Below are positions 54,423-62,864 of a DNA stretch of 64,000 nt, in pieces. This stretch comes from RYN-133 sp036497285 (GTDB lineage Bacteria; Actinomycetota; Actinomycetes; Mycobacteriales; Jatrophihabitantaceae): positions 31,696 to 95,695 of the forward strand of contig DASXJR010000020.1 in NCBI GenBank assembly GCA_036497285.1. The letters are read 5' to 3'. Position numbers and translations under genes: made by a program. The notes under the pieces were generated by a model, which was not told the DNA's origin, made no database searches, and saw only the letters and a list, made by a program, of their open reading frames with translations. The number at the start of each line of letters is the position of its first letter. The stretch's first letter is position 1.

Positions 54423-57236
54423 ATGCTCACTGCTGCGATCCCGCCGATGCGTGGGAGAGAGCAAGAACAACGTGTGTTGGACGACCTGCTTCGAGGTGTC
54501 CAGGACGGCAAGAGCGAAGCGCTCGTAATCCGCGGTGAATCCGGGGTGGGGAAAACCGCATTGCTCGGCTATCTGGCCGGGCGGGCGGCGGACTTCCGAG
54601 TTGCCCGGATCAGCGGCGTGGAGTCCGAGATCGAACTCGCGTACGCCGGGTTGCACCAGTTGTGCTCCCAGGTCATCGACCATGTCGACAGCTTGCCGGA
54701 ACCGCAGCGATCCGCCTTGAGTACCGCCTTCGGCCTGGTCAACGGTAAGCCGCCCGATCGCTTCCTGGTCGGTCTTGCCACGCTCAGCCTGCTGGCTGAA
54801 GCCGCTGAGAACCAACCGCTGGTGTGCTTGATCGACGACGCGCAATGGCTCGACGACGCCTCGGTGCAGGTTCTCGGCTTCGTCGCGAGGCGGCTCTCGG
54901 CCGAGTCGATCGCGATGGTGGTGGCCATCCGCGAGGACGTCGCCGGGCATCCGCTCGAGGATCTCCCAGTGTTGCCCATCGGCGGCGTGCCCGAGGACGA
55001 CGCGCGGGCCTTGCTCGCAACGGTTGTTCCAGGCCTGCTCGACGACCGGGTCCGTGACCGCATCATCGCCGAAACCGGTGGCAATCCACTCGCACTGCTC
55101 GAGCTGCCTCGAGGGATGAGTGCCGCGGAACTGGCCGGCGGTTTCGGGCTTCCCGGACAGGGTGGCATTTCGGCGCAGCTCGCAGAGCACTATCTGCGGC
55201 GGATTCGCCGTCTGCCCGAGGCGACGCAGCGACTCATGCTGGTAGCAGCAGCCGATCCGGTCGCAGATGCAACCACGATCTGGCGGGCTGCCCACGCTCT
55301 CGGCGTCGGAAGCGAGGCCGCAGCGACCGCGACGCACGAACGACTCCTCGAAATCGGCCCCCGTGTCCTGTTCGATCACCCGTTGGTCCGGTCGGCGGTG
55401 TACAACTCGGCGTCCGATGCGCAGCGGCGGGCCGCGCACAGCGCTCTGGCCCAGGCGACCGACCCGGAAACCGATCCCGACCGGCGCGCCTGGCACCGCG
55501 CGCAAGCTGCCTCGGAACCGGACCGTGAGGTCGCGGCGGAACTCGAACGCTGCGCGACGAGATCACCGGCGCGGGGTGGCTTGGCTGCTGCGGCAGCATT
55601 CCTGGAACGGTGCGCAGACTTGACTCCCGAATCGGCGCTGCGGGTGGAGCGCCGGCTCGCGGCGGCGCAGTCCCACTTACAGGCCGGTGCCTTCACTGCG
55701 GCCTCGGGGTTGTTGTCGATCGCAGAGTCCGAGACGACCGACGAGTTCGCTCACGCGCGGATCGAACTGCTGCGTGGGTTGGTGGCTGCAGCGTCGAACG
55801 GCGGTAGCGAAGCCTCCTCGCGGCTGTTGAAGGCCGCACAACGGCTCGAGCCACTCGACGTGACGCTTGCCCGGCAGACGTACCTCGACGCGTGGGGCGC
55901 CGCGCTGTTCGCCGGCCACCTCGCGAGCCCTGGCGGCGATGTTCTGCAGGTGTCGCGCGCCGCGAGAGCCGCGGCCAGACCGCGGCGTCGGGCGTCGCCG
56001 TTCGATCACCTGCTGGATGGACTGGCAACGCTGATCACCGAGGATCGCGCCGCAGCGACGCCGACCCTTCGGCGGGCGTTGGGTGGGTTGCTCACCGCAA
56101 GGGTCTCCGCCGAACAGTGGCTGCACTGGGGGGTGCTGGCGTCAACTGCCGCTGTGACGCTGTGGGACTTCAATACTTGGACGGTCGTCAGCCGCCGCCA
56201 GGTCGAGCTTGCCCGCGAGTTCGGCGCGCTGGCGGTGCTCTCGATCGCGTTGAACGGCGAGGCGATGATCGCCACCTGGCGTGGCGATTTCGACGCCGCA
56301 ACCGATCTGGTGGCTGAAGACGACGCGATCAAGGAGGCGACAGGCGCACAGCTCGCGCCGTACGGAGCGATTCTTCTCGCAGCTTATCGAGGGCAGCTGG
56401 TCGAAGCATCGACGCTGATCGAAACAACCTTGGAGGACTCCGTCGTCCGCGGCGAAGGGCTGGGGGTCGACCTCGCCCGGTGGACGTCCGCCATTCTGAA
56501 CAACAGTGTGGGTCGCTACGCAGAGGCCCTGGCCGTGGCAACGCCGGCGAGTGACCAGACCCCGGGGCTCTCCATCTCCACGTGGATGTTGCCCGAACGG
56601 ATCGAGGCCTCGGTGCGATCCGGGCAACGGGACGTCGCGGTCGCGGCATTGCGCGAATTCGAGGAATGCGCCAACCCGGAGAACAGTCATTGGGGACTGG
56701 GCATACAGGCGCGATCACGGGCAATGTTGAGTGACGGCGAGGCCGCTGAAGCGTTGTACCGGGAGGCGATCAAGCGTTTGGGCGCCACCCGGATCCGTAC
56801 TGAGCTGGCCCGTTCTCACCTCGTGTTCGGCGAATGGTTACGGCGCGAGAACCGACGCGTCGCCGCTCGCGAGCAGTTGCGCCTGGCACACGACATGTTC
56901 GTCGCCATGTCCGCCGACGGGTTCGCCGAACGCACCCGCCGGGAGCTGCTCGCGACGGGGGAACGGGTGGCCGGCCGCGGACACGGTGACGACATGGAAC
57001 TGACGCAACAGGAGGATCAGATCGCGCGGCTGGCGCGGGACGGTCGAACCAACGCCGAGATCGCCTCGGAGCTCTACCTGAGTGCGCGCACGGTCGAATG
57101 GCATCTACGGAAGGTCTTCACCAAGCTGGGAATCCGTTCGCGACGCGGCCTGAAGGATGCCTTGCCGACTCGTGCCGGCCGGATCGACAGACGGGCGCGT
57201 CGGAAACTGCCGTCGTTCAGTTCGCGGCGACCCTAG
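54423..57236 (+). CDS. LuxR-family AAA regulator (LAL type)
   Basis: ATG 54423; 937 residues. AAA domain with Walker A GESGVGKT (38-45) and Walker B VCLIDDAQWLDD, a long helical TPR-like middle, and a C-terminal LuxR HTH (LTQQEDQIARLARDGRTNAEIASELYLSARTVEWHLRKVFTKLGIRSR). MalT-like activators of this build bind ATP and a ligand. Sitting in the middle of the detoxification block with its own CCAGGG-type site upstream, it is the best candidate to control that block (inference). Confidence 0.93.
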   Translation: MLTAAIPPMRGREQEQRVLDDLLRGVQDGKSEALVIRGESGVGKTALLGYLAGRAADFRVARISGVESEIELAYAGLHQLCSQVIDHVDSLPEPQRSALSTAFGLVNGKPPDRFLVGLATLSLLAEAAENQPLVCLIDDAQWLDDASVQVLGFVARRLSAESIAMVVAIREDVAGHPLEDLPVLPIGGVPEDDARALLATVVPGLLDDRVRDRIIAETGGNPLALLELPRGMSAAELAGGFGLPGQGGISAQLAEHYLRRIRRLPEATQRLMLVAAADPVADATTIWRAAHALGVGSEAAATATHERLLEIGPRVLFDHPLVRSAVYNSASDAQRRAAHSALAQATDPETDPDRRAWHRAQAASEPDREVAAELERCATRSPARGGLAAAAAFLERCADLTPESALRVERRLAAAQSHLQAGAFTAASGLLSIAESETTDEFAHARIELLRGLVAAASNGGSEASSRLLKAAQRLEPLDVTLARQTYLDAWGAALFAGHLASPGGDVLQVSRAARAAARPRRRASPFDHLLDGLATLITEDRAAATPTLRRALGGLLTARVSAEQWLHWGVLASTAAVTLWDFNTWTVVSRRQVELAREFGALAVLSIALNGEAMIATWRGDFDAATDLVAEDDAIKEATGAQLAPYGAILLAAYRGQLVEASTLIETTLEDSVVRGEGLGVDLARWTSAILNNSVGRYAEALAVATPASDQTPGLSISTWMLPERIEASVRSGQRDVAVAALREFEECANPENSHWGLGIQARSRAMLSDGEAAEALYREAIKRLGATRIRTELARSHLVFGEWLRRENRRVAAREQLRLAHDMFVAMSADGFAERTRRELLATGERVAGRGHGDDMELTQQEDQIARLARDGRTNAEIASELYLSARTVEWHLRKVFTKLGIRSRRGLKDALPTRAGRIDRRARRKLPSFSSRRP

Positions 57237-57338
57237 TCGTTGCTCCCGTCGATGTTGGTGTGCCGACGACCGCACCCTTGCGTCGGCGTGCGAGTTCGCG
57301 CGGCCGGCCGTTGCGACGCTTCGGGTGTTTGTCATCGG

Positions 57339-57674
57339 TCACGCTCGAACGCGAATGTGGCCGTCGATCTCCTGCACCGCGTACGTGCGCAGCGATGCGG
57401 TCGCAGGGCCGTGGATCACTTCGCCCGTGGTGATGTCGAATTCCGAGCCGTGACATTGGCACATCAGCGTTGTGCCGGTGAGCAGACCGCCGGACAGCGG
57501 GCACGACTGCTCGGCGCAGGTGCAGAGGTCGTCGAATGCGTACAGGCGGTCGTCCACGCGCACGATCGAGACGCGAAGCTTGCGATCTTCCAGGTAGTAG
57601 GGGACGGCAAGCTCGTTGGGAATCAGGTCGGCGGGACCCAGCGTGCGGAGGGACGGAGTGCCGATATCAGTCAT
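57339..57674 (-). CDS. Rieske-like 2Fe-2S protein with CxC in place of CxH
   Basis: 111 residues. The Rieske fold is clear (YYLEDRKLRVSIVRVDDRLYAFDDL, LMCQCHGSEFDITTGEVIHGPA). The first ligand motif is Cys51-Thr-Cys53 with Cys58 nearby, instead of Cys-x-His; the second is Cys72-Gln-Cys74-His75. The same variation seems to recur in actinobacterial homologues I recall. Probably an electron carrier to the adjacent GMC oxidoreductase (downstream by 27 bases). Confidence 0.85.
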   Translation of the reverse strand: MTDIGTPSLRTLGPADLIPNELAVPYYLEDRKLRVSIVRVDDRLYAFDDLCTCAEQSCPLSGGLLTGTTLMCQCHGSEFDITTGEVIHGPATASLRTYAVQEIDGHIRVRA

Positions 57675-57701
57675 CGTCTGCTCCTTCGAGCGGCCGGGCG
57701 T

Positions 57702-59432
57702 TCAGTACGGGTAGTCAGGAATGACGTCGACCTTCTTGGCGTCTAGCCGTAGCTCGCCCGGGGCGCCTGCGGGCACGATCGGTCGCTTGGGCACGACCGG
57801 CTCGACGCGCTGGTAGCCGGAGCCGAGCGGCGGTCTCGTATCGGCCTCGCCGTGGTTCGGCCACAGCGACATCGCGCGCTCGGCCAGGGCGGTGATCGTG
57901 AGCGACGGGTTCACTCCCGGATTGGTCGGCATTACGCTGCCGTCCATGACGTGCAGGCCCGGAATGCCGAACATGCGCAGGTACGGATCGACCGCGCCGC
58001 TTTCGCTGCTGTCGCCGATGGGAATCCCGCCGACGAAGTGCGCGGAAGCGTTGCGGTTGATGACCTCGGTGAGAACGGCCGCCTCGCCGCTGTCCAACTT
58101 CTTTGCCACCCGATCGACGAAGTCCTCGATGATCGGGGTGTGGACCGACGGAGGGGTGCCGGAGGGCTTGCTGCGCAGGCGATCGTCGTGCCAGTACAGC
58201 TCGATTCCGGTGTCCGTCGTTTGCATGCAGCGTGCGACGAAGCTGCGTTCGGACCAGTGCCGCGGATTGGTGGGGCGGAAAATCTCGGCGGGGTGTGCGA
58301 ACAGTTCGTTGAGCCAGGACACGGTGGGATGGTGCTGCTCGCCGTGCTGGTGATACGTCCCGAGCAAGGCGAACAAGTCGCTGCCCACGCCCCAGTACGT
58401 CGGCTCGATGCTGGTCATTGCGTCGGGCCAGACGCCGGAGGTGATCGCGACCGATCCGGGCGTGATGTGCACTCTCTCCGGATGGCGCTTCCATTCGCCG
58501 TGGGCCCGAGTGACGTAGAGCAGTTGTTCGGAGTTCGTCCGAGCACGTTGCCCGAGCTGACTCGACAGACCTGTCAGTCGGCCCTCGTGCTGCATGTGGT
58601 GCAACAGCTTGGCCGAGCCATAGGCGTGCGCGGCGACGATCACCTGCTCTGCCGTGTAGGTCTGATGGCTGCGATGCGCGGCTCGCTGAGCCCAACCCGG
58701 ATGACGTGTGTGCACCTCGAAGCCGCAGTCATCGAGTGGTGCGAGCTCGTACACCTCGCTCAGCTCGTGGACCACGGCGCCGAACTTCTCGGCCAGATAC
58801 AGGTAGTTCGTGGTCAGTTTGTTCTTTGCGTTGTGGCCGCAGCCGATGTTGCAGTTTCCGCACGAGATGCAGCCGGTGCGCCGCGGCCCGACGCCGCCGA
58901 AGTACGGGTCGTCCGCCTCCACACCCGGACGGCCGAAGTAGACGCCCACCGGCGCCTTGTTGAACGACTCACCTCGACCCATCTCGATCGCGACGGCTTC
59001 CAGCGCCCGATCGACATCGGTGGGCATGTAGGGATAGCGGACGACGCCGAGCATCCGGATCGCCTGGTCGAGACATGGCGCCAGCTCGTCCGCCCAGTCG
59101 GTGATTGCGGCCCATTCGGGTGCGTCGAAGAACTGCTTCGGCGGCACGTACAGCGTGTTCGCGTAGACGTGCGAGCCGCCGCCCACACCCGCACCGGAGA
59201 GCACGAGCACATCGTCGAGATATTCGATCCGCTGGACCCCGTACAGCTCGGCTGCGGGAAGCCACAGGAAGCGGGGTAGATCCCATTGGGTCTTCGGGAT
59301 GTCCTCGTCCGTCCAGCGCCTGCCGGCCTCCATCACGCCGACGCGGTAGCCCTTCTCGACAGCACGCAGGGCGGCAACGCTGCCACCGAAGCCCGACCCG
59401 ATGATGAGCACGTCGTAGTCGAAGGTCGCCAT
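57702..59432 (-). CDS. GMC-family oxidoreductase, cholesterol-oxidase-like
   Basis: ATG 59432; 576 residues. FAD motif DVLIIGSGFGGSVAALRA, GAGVGGGSHVYANT loop, a Cys-rich stretch (CISCGNCNIGCGHNAKN) and the C-terminal substrate/FAD site GLHVMDGSVMPTNPGVNPSLTITALAER with the catalytic His/Asn. Oxidises a sterol or other alcohol. Followed by the Rieske protein; a CCAGGG palindrome lies 77-93 bases upstream. Confidence 0.92.
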   Translation of the reverse strand: MATFDYDVLIIGSGFGGSVAALRAVEKGYRVGVMEAGRRWTDEDIPKTQWDLPRFLWLPAAELYGVQRIEYLDDVLVLSGAGVGGGSHVYANTLYVPPKQFFDAPEWAAITDWADELAPCLDQAIRMLGVVRYPYMPTDVDRALEAVAIEMGRGESFNKAPVGVYFGRPGVEADDPYFGGVGPRRTGCISCGNCNIGCGHNAKNKLTTNYLYLAEKFGAVVHELSEVYELAPLDDCGFEVHTRHPGWAQRAAHRSHQTYTAEQVIVAAHAYGSAKLLHHMQHEGRLTGLSSQLGQRARTNSEQLLYVTRAHGEWKRHPERVHITPGSVAITSGVWPDAMTSIEPTYWGVGSDLFALLGTYHQHGEQHHPTVSWLNELFAHPAEIFRPTNPRHWSERSFVARCMQTTDTGIELYWHDDRLRSKPSGTPPSVHTPIIEDFVDRVAKKLDSGEAAVLTEVINRNASAHFVGGIPIGDSSESGAVDPYLRMFGIPGLHVMDGSVMPTNPGVNPSLTITALAERAMSLWPNHGEADTRPPLGSGYQRVEPVVPKRPIVPAGAPGELRLDAKKVDVIPDYPY

Positions 59433-59508
59433 GGCGTGGGCCTCTTTCCTGGCGCTGTGCGGACTCCCCGCCAGAAGTGAGATTGGCTCGCTGACATGCG
59501 GGGGAGCG

Positions 59509-59525
59509 CCAGGGGACGTCCCTGG
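59509..59525. promoter_or_regulatory. Perfect CCAGGG-N5-CCCTGG palindrome
   Basis: CCAGGGGACGTCCCTGG, upstream of the GMC oxidoreductase gene. Confidence 0.65.
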
Positions 59526-59579
59526 TCGACCTACGTGCCTTGACGGCGTCACGGCTCGGTCGCCGTGCACCTGAACGAA

Positions 59580-59596
59580 CCAGGGGTGCTCCCTTG
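59580..59596. promoter_or_regulatory. CCAGGG-N5-CCCTTG element
   Basis: CCAGGGGTGCTCCCTTG, one mismatch in the right arm, 36-52 bases before the hydrolase remnant at 59632, 55 bases from the perfect copy. Confidence 0.5.
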
Positions 59597-59631
59597 TGCT
59601 GACAGGACGGGCGAGGGGCCAACCTGCAGTC

Positions 59632-59817
59632 ATGACCAGCACGACGACACCTCAAGTCATGTTCCGCACCATCGACGGACTCCGGATCCGCTACGCGCTC
59701 GTCGACCCGGGGCACATGGTCTGGGAAGAGGCACCGCTCGAGTACGCCGCGGCCTCCGCTTGGTCTGCGGTCGGTCGACAGTGGTCAGTTTCGGGCTCAG
59801 TGGTTAGTTGCAACTGA
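59632..59817 (+). pseudogene. Alpha/beta hydrolase remnant with internal deletion
   Basis: The first 22 residues (MTSTTTPQVMFRTIDGLRIRYA) are the start of an alpha/beta hydrolase. They are joined directly to LVDPGHMVWEEAPLEYAAASAW, which looks like the hydrolase C-terminus (catalytic GHxVWEEAP segment). About 200 or more residues with the Ser nucleophile are gone. The frame then runs into the palindromic repeat at 59776 and stops at 59817. Confidence 0.72.
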
Positions 59818-59846
59818 CCACTGTGCGGCGAAACTGACCACTGTCG
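59776..59846. repeat. 71-bp nested palindrome, IS-end-like
   Basis: An 18-bp perfect inverted repeat (CGACAGTGGTCAGTTTCG at 59776-59793 and its complement at 59829-59846) encloses a second pair (CAGTGGTTAGTTG and CAACTGACCACTG, one mismatch). Four copies of CAGTGGTYAGTT in 71 bp resemble the repeated ends of IS21-like elements or a MITE. No transposase is present. Confidence 0.65.
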
Positions 59847-60002
59847 CTTCTTTGGCCGGCGGATGGCAGTAGTGCCCGCGAGAGTAGAGCCCGGCTATGC
59901 GCCGGACGTGCGCTTTCTAAGAAGTCCCGGTACACCTAACCGGACATTTAGCAGTGCGTGGTTAGCGTGACACGCGTCTTGTGCCTGTGAGGAGGCCACA
60001 GC

Positions 60003-60212
60003 GTGGCTGAGACCAACCGTTGCAACGAGAAGTTCTGGGACGTCTGGTGCGACAAGCCGCACGACCATCGCTCGCTGCACAGCGCGGCTCGGTCCGGTGG
60101 CCGGATCATGTGGGGCGCCCAGGCTCACGGCAACGAACCGCCACCTCGCTCGGGACGTGGCGGGCGCTCGTCGTCATTGGACGAGCCCGGGCCCGAAGCA
60201 TCGCGTACCTGA
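60003..60212 (+). CDS. CCHH micro-protein 1
   Basis: GTG start with GAGGAGG upstream; 69 residues. Residues 7-25 carry Cys-x8-Cys-x5-His-x3-His (RCNEKFWDVWCDKPHDHRSLH), a zinc-site spacing. Same motif as the minus-strand ORF facing it. Function unknown. Confidence 0.6.
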   Translation: MAETNRCNEKFWDVWCDKPHDHRSLHSAARSGGRIMWGAQAHGNEPPPRSGRGGRSSSLDEPGPEASRT

Positions 60213-60343
60213 TCGCCCTTGTCAGCCCACGAAAGCAGCGCGTCGCCGTCGGTGCGCGCACGATGCGGTGACTCGTGTCCATCGGGCAAGCCGCAGCGCA
60301 CGTCGCCCCAGACCGACGGGCAGCTGCGATCCTGATCGCTCAT
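60125..60343 (-). CDS. CCHH micro-protein 2 (convergent, overlapping)
   Basis: ATG 60343 (or 60358) gives about 72 residues. CPSVWGDVRCGLPDGHESPH has the same Cys-x8-Cys-x5-His-x3-His as the plus-strand neighbour, with WxDVxC and LxW positions kept. The two genes overlap over their C-terminal ends. Either may be the real gene or both. Confidence 0.55.
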   Translation of the reverse strand: MSDQDRSCPSVWGDVRCGLPDGHESPHRARTDGDALLSWADKGDQVRDASGPGSSNDDERPPRPERGGGSLP

Positions 60344-60545
60344 CCCCGCCCTGGCCATGCTTCGTCATCCGCGCGCGGAACGCTTCGCCCACGGCAGCCC
60401 GGATGGACGGGGGCGGGCACCGGGATTCCCCAATCCTGTCGCAGCGATCAGTTGACTTCTTGAACACTTTGCGAGTTGCCGAATTCTGCAATTGATAGAC
60501 TCCGGCAGGACAGTACGCGTCGCAGCGAAGGGGTGGCAATCGCCG

Positions 60546-60878
60546 GTGTCGGTCCCCCTGTACCGGGCGAAAGCGGACTTCTTCCGCACGCTCGCCCATC
60601 CGGTGCGCATCCGGGTGCTCGAGCTGCTGCAAGACGGCCCGATGCCCGTGCGCGACATGCTTGCCGACATCACCGTCGAGGCGCCGAACCTCTCGCAACA
60701 GCTCGCAGTGCTGCGCCGCTCCGGGATCGTGACCGCATCGCGCGAGGGATCGACCGTCGTCTACGCGCTCGCCGGCAGCGACATCGCCGAACTGCTCCGG
60801 GTCGCTCGCAAGATCCTCACCGAGATGCTCGCCGGCCAGTACCAGTTGATGACCGAACTGCAGGAAAGTCTGCGCTGA
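60546..60878 (+). CDS. ArsR-family transcriptional regulator
   Basis: GTG 60546 (SVPLYRAKADFFRTLAHPVRIRVLELL) fits the common start of this subgroup; TTG 60492 would add 18 residues. 110 residues; winged helix PNLSQQLAVLRRSGIVTASREGSTVVYALA. The Cys metal site is absent, so it may sense something else. Confidence 0.88.
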   Translation: MSVPLYRAKADFFRTLAHPVRIRVLELLQDGPMPVRDMLADITVEAPNLSQQLAVLRRSGIVTASREGSTVVYALAGSDIAELLRVARKILTEMLAGQYQLMTELQESLR

Positions 60879-60886
60879 CGTCGCGG

Positions 60887-61078
60887 TCAGGTGATCTTCT
60901 CGACCACGTCGTTCACGGCGTGCACGAAGATGGTTGCGGTGATGCCCAGCTCGACGGCGATCCGCTTCAGGTGCGCGACGGCGCTCGCCCGGTCCGGGTG
61001 GGAATCCACGACGGTTCTACCGTGCTGACACGCCCAGCCGCCGTCGTCGTGCTCGACCGCATGCAGGTACCAGTTCAC
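60887..61078 (-). CDS. Small DUF2188-like protein
   Basis: GTG 61078; 63 residues (NWYLHAVEHDDGGWACQHGR, then SHPDRASAVAHLKRIAVELG and IFVHAVNDVVEKIT). The layout (Trp-x, helix, strand with VHxx) is like DUF2188. No clear ribosome site. Convergent with the ArsR gene. Confidence 0.55.
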   Translation of the reverse strand: MNWYLHAVEHDDGGWACQHGRTVVDSHPDRASAVAHLKRIAVELGITATIFVHAVNDVVEKIT

Positions 61079-61770
61079 GCATAGATTTTGCGTGCTTGTG
61101 AGCGCTGCTGGTGAGGGACCTTGGTCCGAAGATCGGCACCACAATCGCCCGATTACCACCGGTTTGCACCGCTCGAGCGCCTTCTACAGCGTGGCGCGGC
61201 CCAGACCCATTGGGAGGGTGGATGGGCCGGGCCGGCATTTTCGACGGTACGCCTCGCCGGTGAGGCCGACGGGGCGATTTCGTGCCGGGCGCACCATGCG
61301 GCAGCAGTGCGCGAATCGGTACGATCCGCGCGCCGCGGCGGCGGGACCACCTACCCTCCTACGGTTCCGCCGTCGCGGCCTCGTGGACCGCCGCCCTCCC
61401 GCTGGGCGGGTACCAGGTCCTGCTCGTCCTCGTCGTCGAGAGATCGCGATCCATGGCCTCGGTGCGATCCACCTTCGCCACAGTGGGGTAGGCGACGATG
61501 ACGCCGAGGAACAGGTAACTGGTCACCGCCGAGCCGCCACGTGACGAAGACGAGGGCGATCAGGGCGACGGCAGCATCACGGCGTTGCCGGGCGTGAAGC
61601 CGGTGAGGTCGATCGTCCAGTCGCCTGCGGCAGTGCGGAGGTCACGAGCACGGTCAGCCAGTACTACGATTCCCGAAAAGCGACGCGAGGTCGCGGCACT
61701 GATCAGCTTGAATACAGGTTGGGTTCTGCGTCAGACCCGTTTGCAGCGATCTGCGGTTACCGTCGGAGGC
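61079..61770. other. 692-bp region without an intact gene; possible membrane-protein relic
   Basis: No long frame has good features. On the minus strand near 61470-61640, fragments in different frames read GDWTIDLTGFTPGNAVM, ALVFVTWRLGGDQ and TSYLFLGVIVAYPTVAKVD, which look like pieces of one decayed membrane protein. Right of 61640 lies the leader of the NAD kinase gene. Confidence 0.4.
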
Positions 61771-62838
61771 GTGAGCGTTCAGCGCATCGGCATAGTCGTG
61801 CATGAAGGCAAGGAGCCGGCGCGCGACGCGGCCGAGGCGGTCAGGAATTGGGCGCGCGCGCACGACATCCCGACAGTTGACGTCGACGTGTGGCGCGATC
61901 GCGACCAACGGCGCAACGCCCGCGACGAGGCCGCCGAGGCGGGGCACCCCGATCTGATCGTCACCATCGGCGGTGACGGGACCTTCCTTCGCGGCGCCCG
62001 CATCGCGGCTGCCGTAGATGCAGCCGTGCTCGGCGTCAACGTCGGACGTGTCGGCTTCCTCACCGAGGTGACCGTCGGCGAGCTCACCTCGGCGCTCGAC
62101 GCGGTCAACGACGGCTCCGCGATCATCGAAGAACGGCTTCGGCTCAACCTGCGAGCGTCGCGTCCGCTCGAGATACCTGACGGGCTGGACTCGCTGCTGC
62201 GTTACGGTCGCGGGCCGAAACTGCCGCCGCCACCGGTCCGTCCGGGCCTACCCGGTGAGGTGGGATGGGGCGTAGGCCTGGACGTGACCGCACTGAACGA
62301 CGTGGTGTTCGAGAAGCTCGCGCGCGTCCGGCAGGCCAGCCTGGGGATCTACGTCAACGCGCGGCTGTTCGCGTCCTACTCGGCCGATGCCGTCGTCGTC
62401 TCCAGCCCGACCGGGTCAACGGCATACAGCTTCGCTGCCGGTGGCCCGGTGTTGTCACCCCGGGTCGCAGCCATCGTCTTCACGCCTGTTGCACCGCACA
62501 TGATCTTCGACCGGAGTCTCGTCCTCGCCGCCGACGAAGCGGTCGGCGTACGAGTGCTTCGTCACTCGGGGCAGGTCGCGGTAAGCGTCGACGGACAGCT
62601 TCGCGGCGTGCTCGACCCGGGTGACTGGGTCGCGGTGTTCGCCGGAGAGCAGCGGGCGCGGCTCGTCCGGGTACGTCCGTCGGACTTCTTCGCCCGGCTA
62701 CGAGACCGGTTCAGCCTCGCCGACGCGGCCGCGGCCGCAGCCGACGACGGCGAGGCGCTGCCCGAGTACCGTCCGGACGTGCCGAGGCCGCCTGACATGC
62801 AGAACCTGTACGTCGCGCCTCGGATCGAATCGGACTAG
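61771..62838 (+). CDS. nadK: NAD kinase
   Basis: GTG 61771 preceded by GGAGG; 355 residues. GGDGT at 67-71 (TIGGDGTFLRGARI), LGVNVGRVGFLTEV, DVVFEKLARV and SPTGSTAYSFAAGGP are the four family signatures. Makes NADP from NAD with ATP. The extra loop after LRLNLRASRPLEIPDG and the C-terminal extension make it longer than usual (about 300). Confidence 0.93.
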   Translation: MSVQRIGIVVHEGKEPARDAAEAVRNWARAHDIPTVDVDVWRDRDQRRNARDEAAEAGHPDLIVTIGGDGTFLRGARIAAAVDAAVLGVNVGRVGFLTEVTVGELTSALDAVNDGSAIIEERLRLNLRASRPLEIPDGLDSLLRYGRGPKLPPPPVRPGLPGEVGWGVGLDVTALNDVVFEKLARVRQASLGIYVNARLFASYSADAVVVSSPTGSTAYSFAAGGPVLSPRVAAIVFTPVAPHMIFDRSLVLAADEAVGVRVLRHSGQVAVSVDGQLRGVLDPGDWVAVFAGEQRARLVRVRPSDFFARLRDRFSLADAAAAAADDGEALPEYRPDVPRPPDMQNLYVAPRIESD

Positions 62839-62864
62839 CCTGGTCTGTAGTGCGCAGTGACCGC

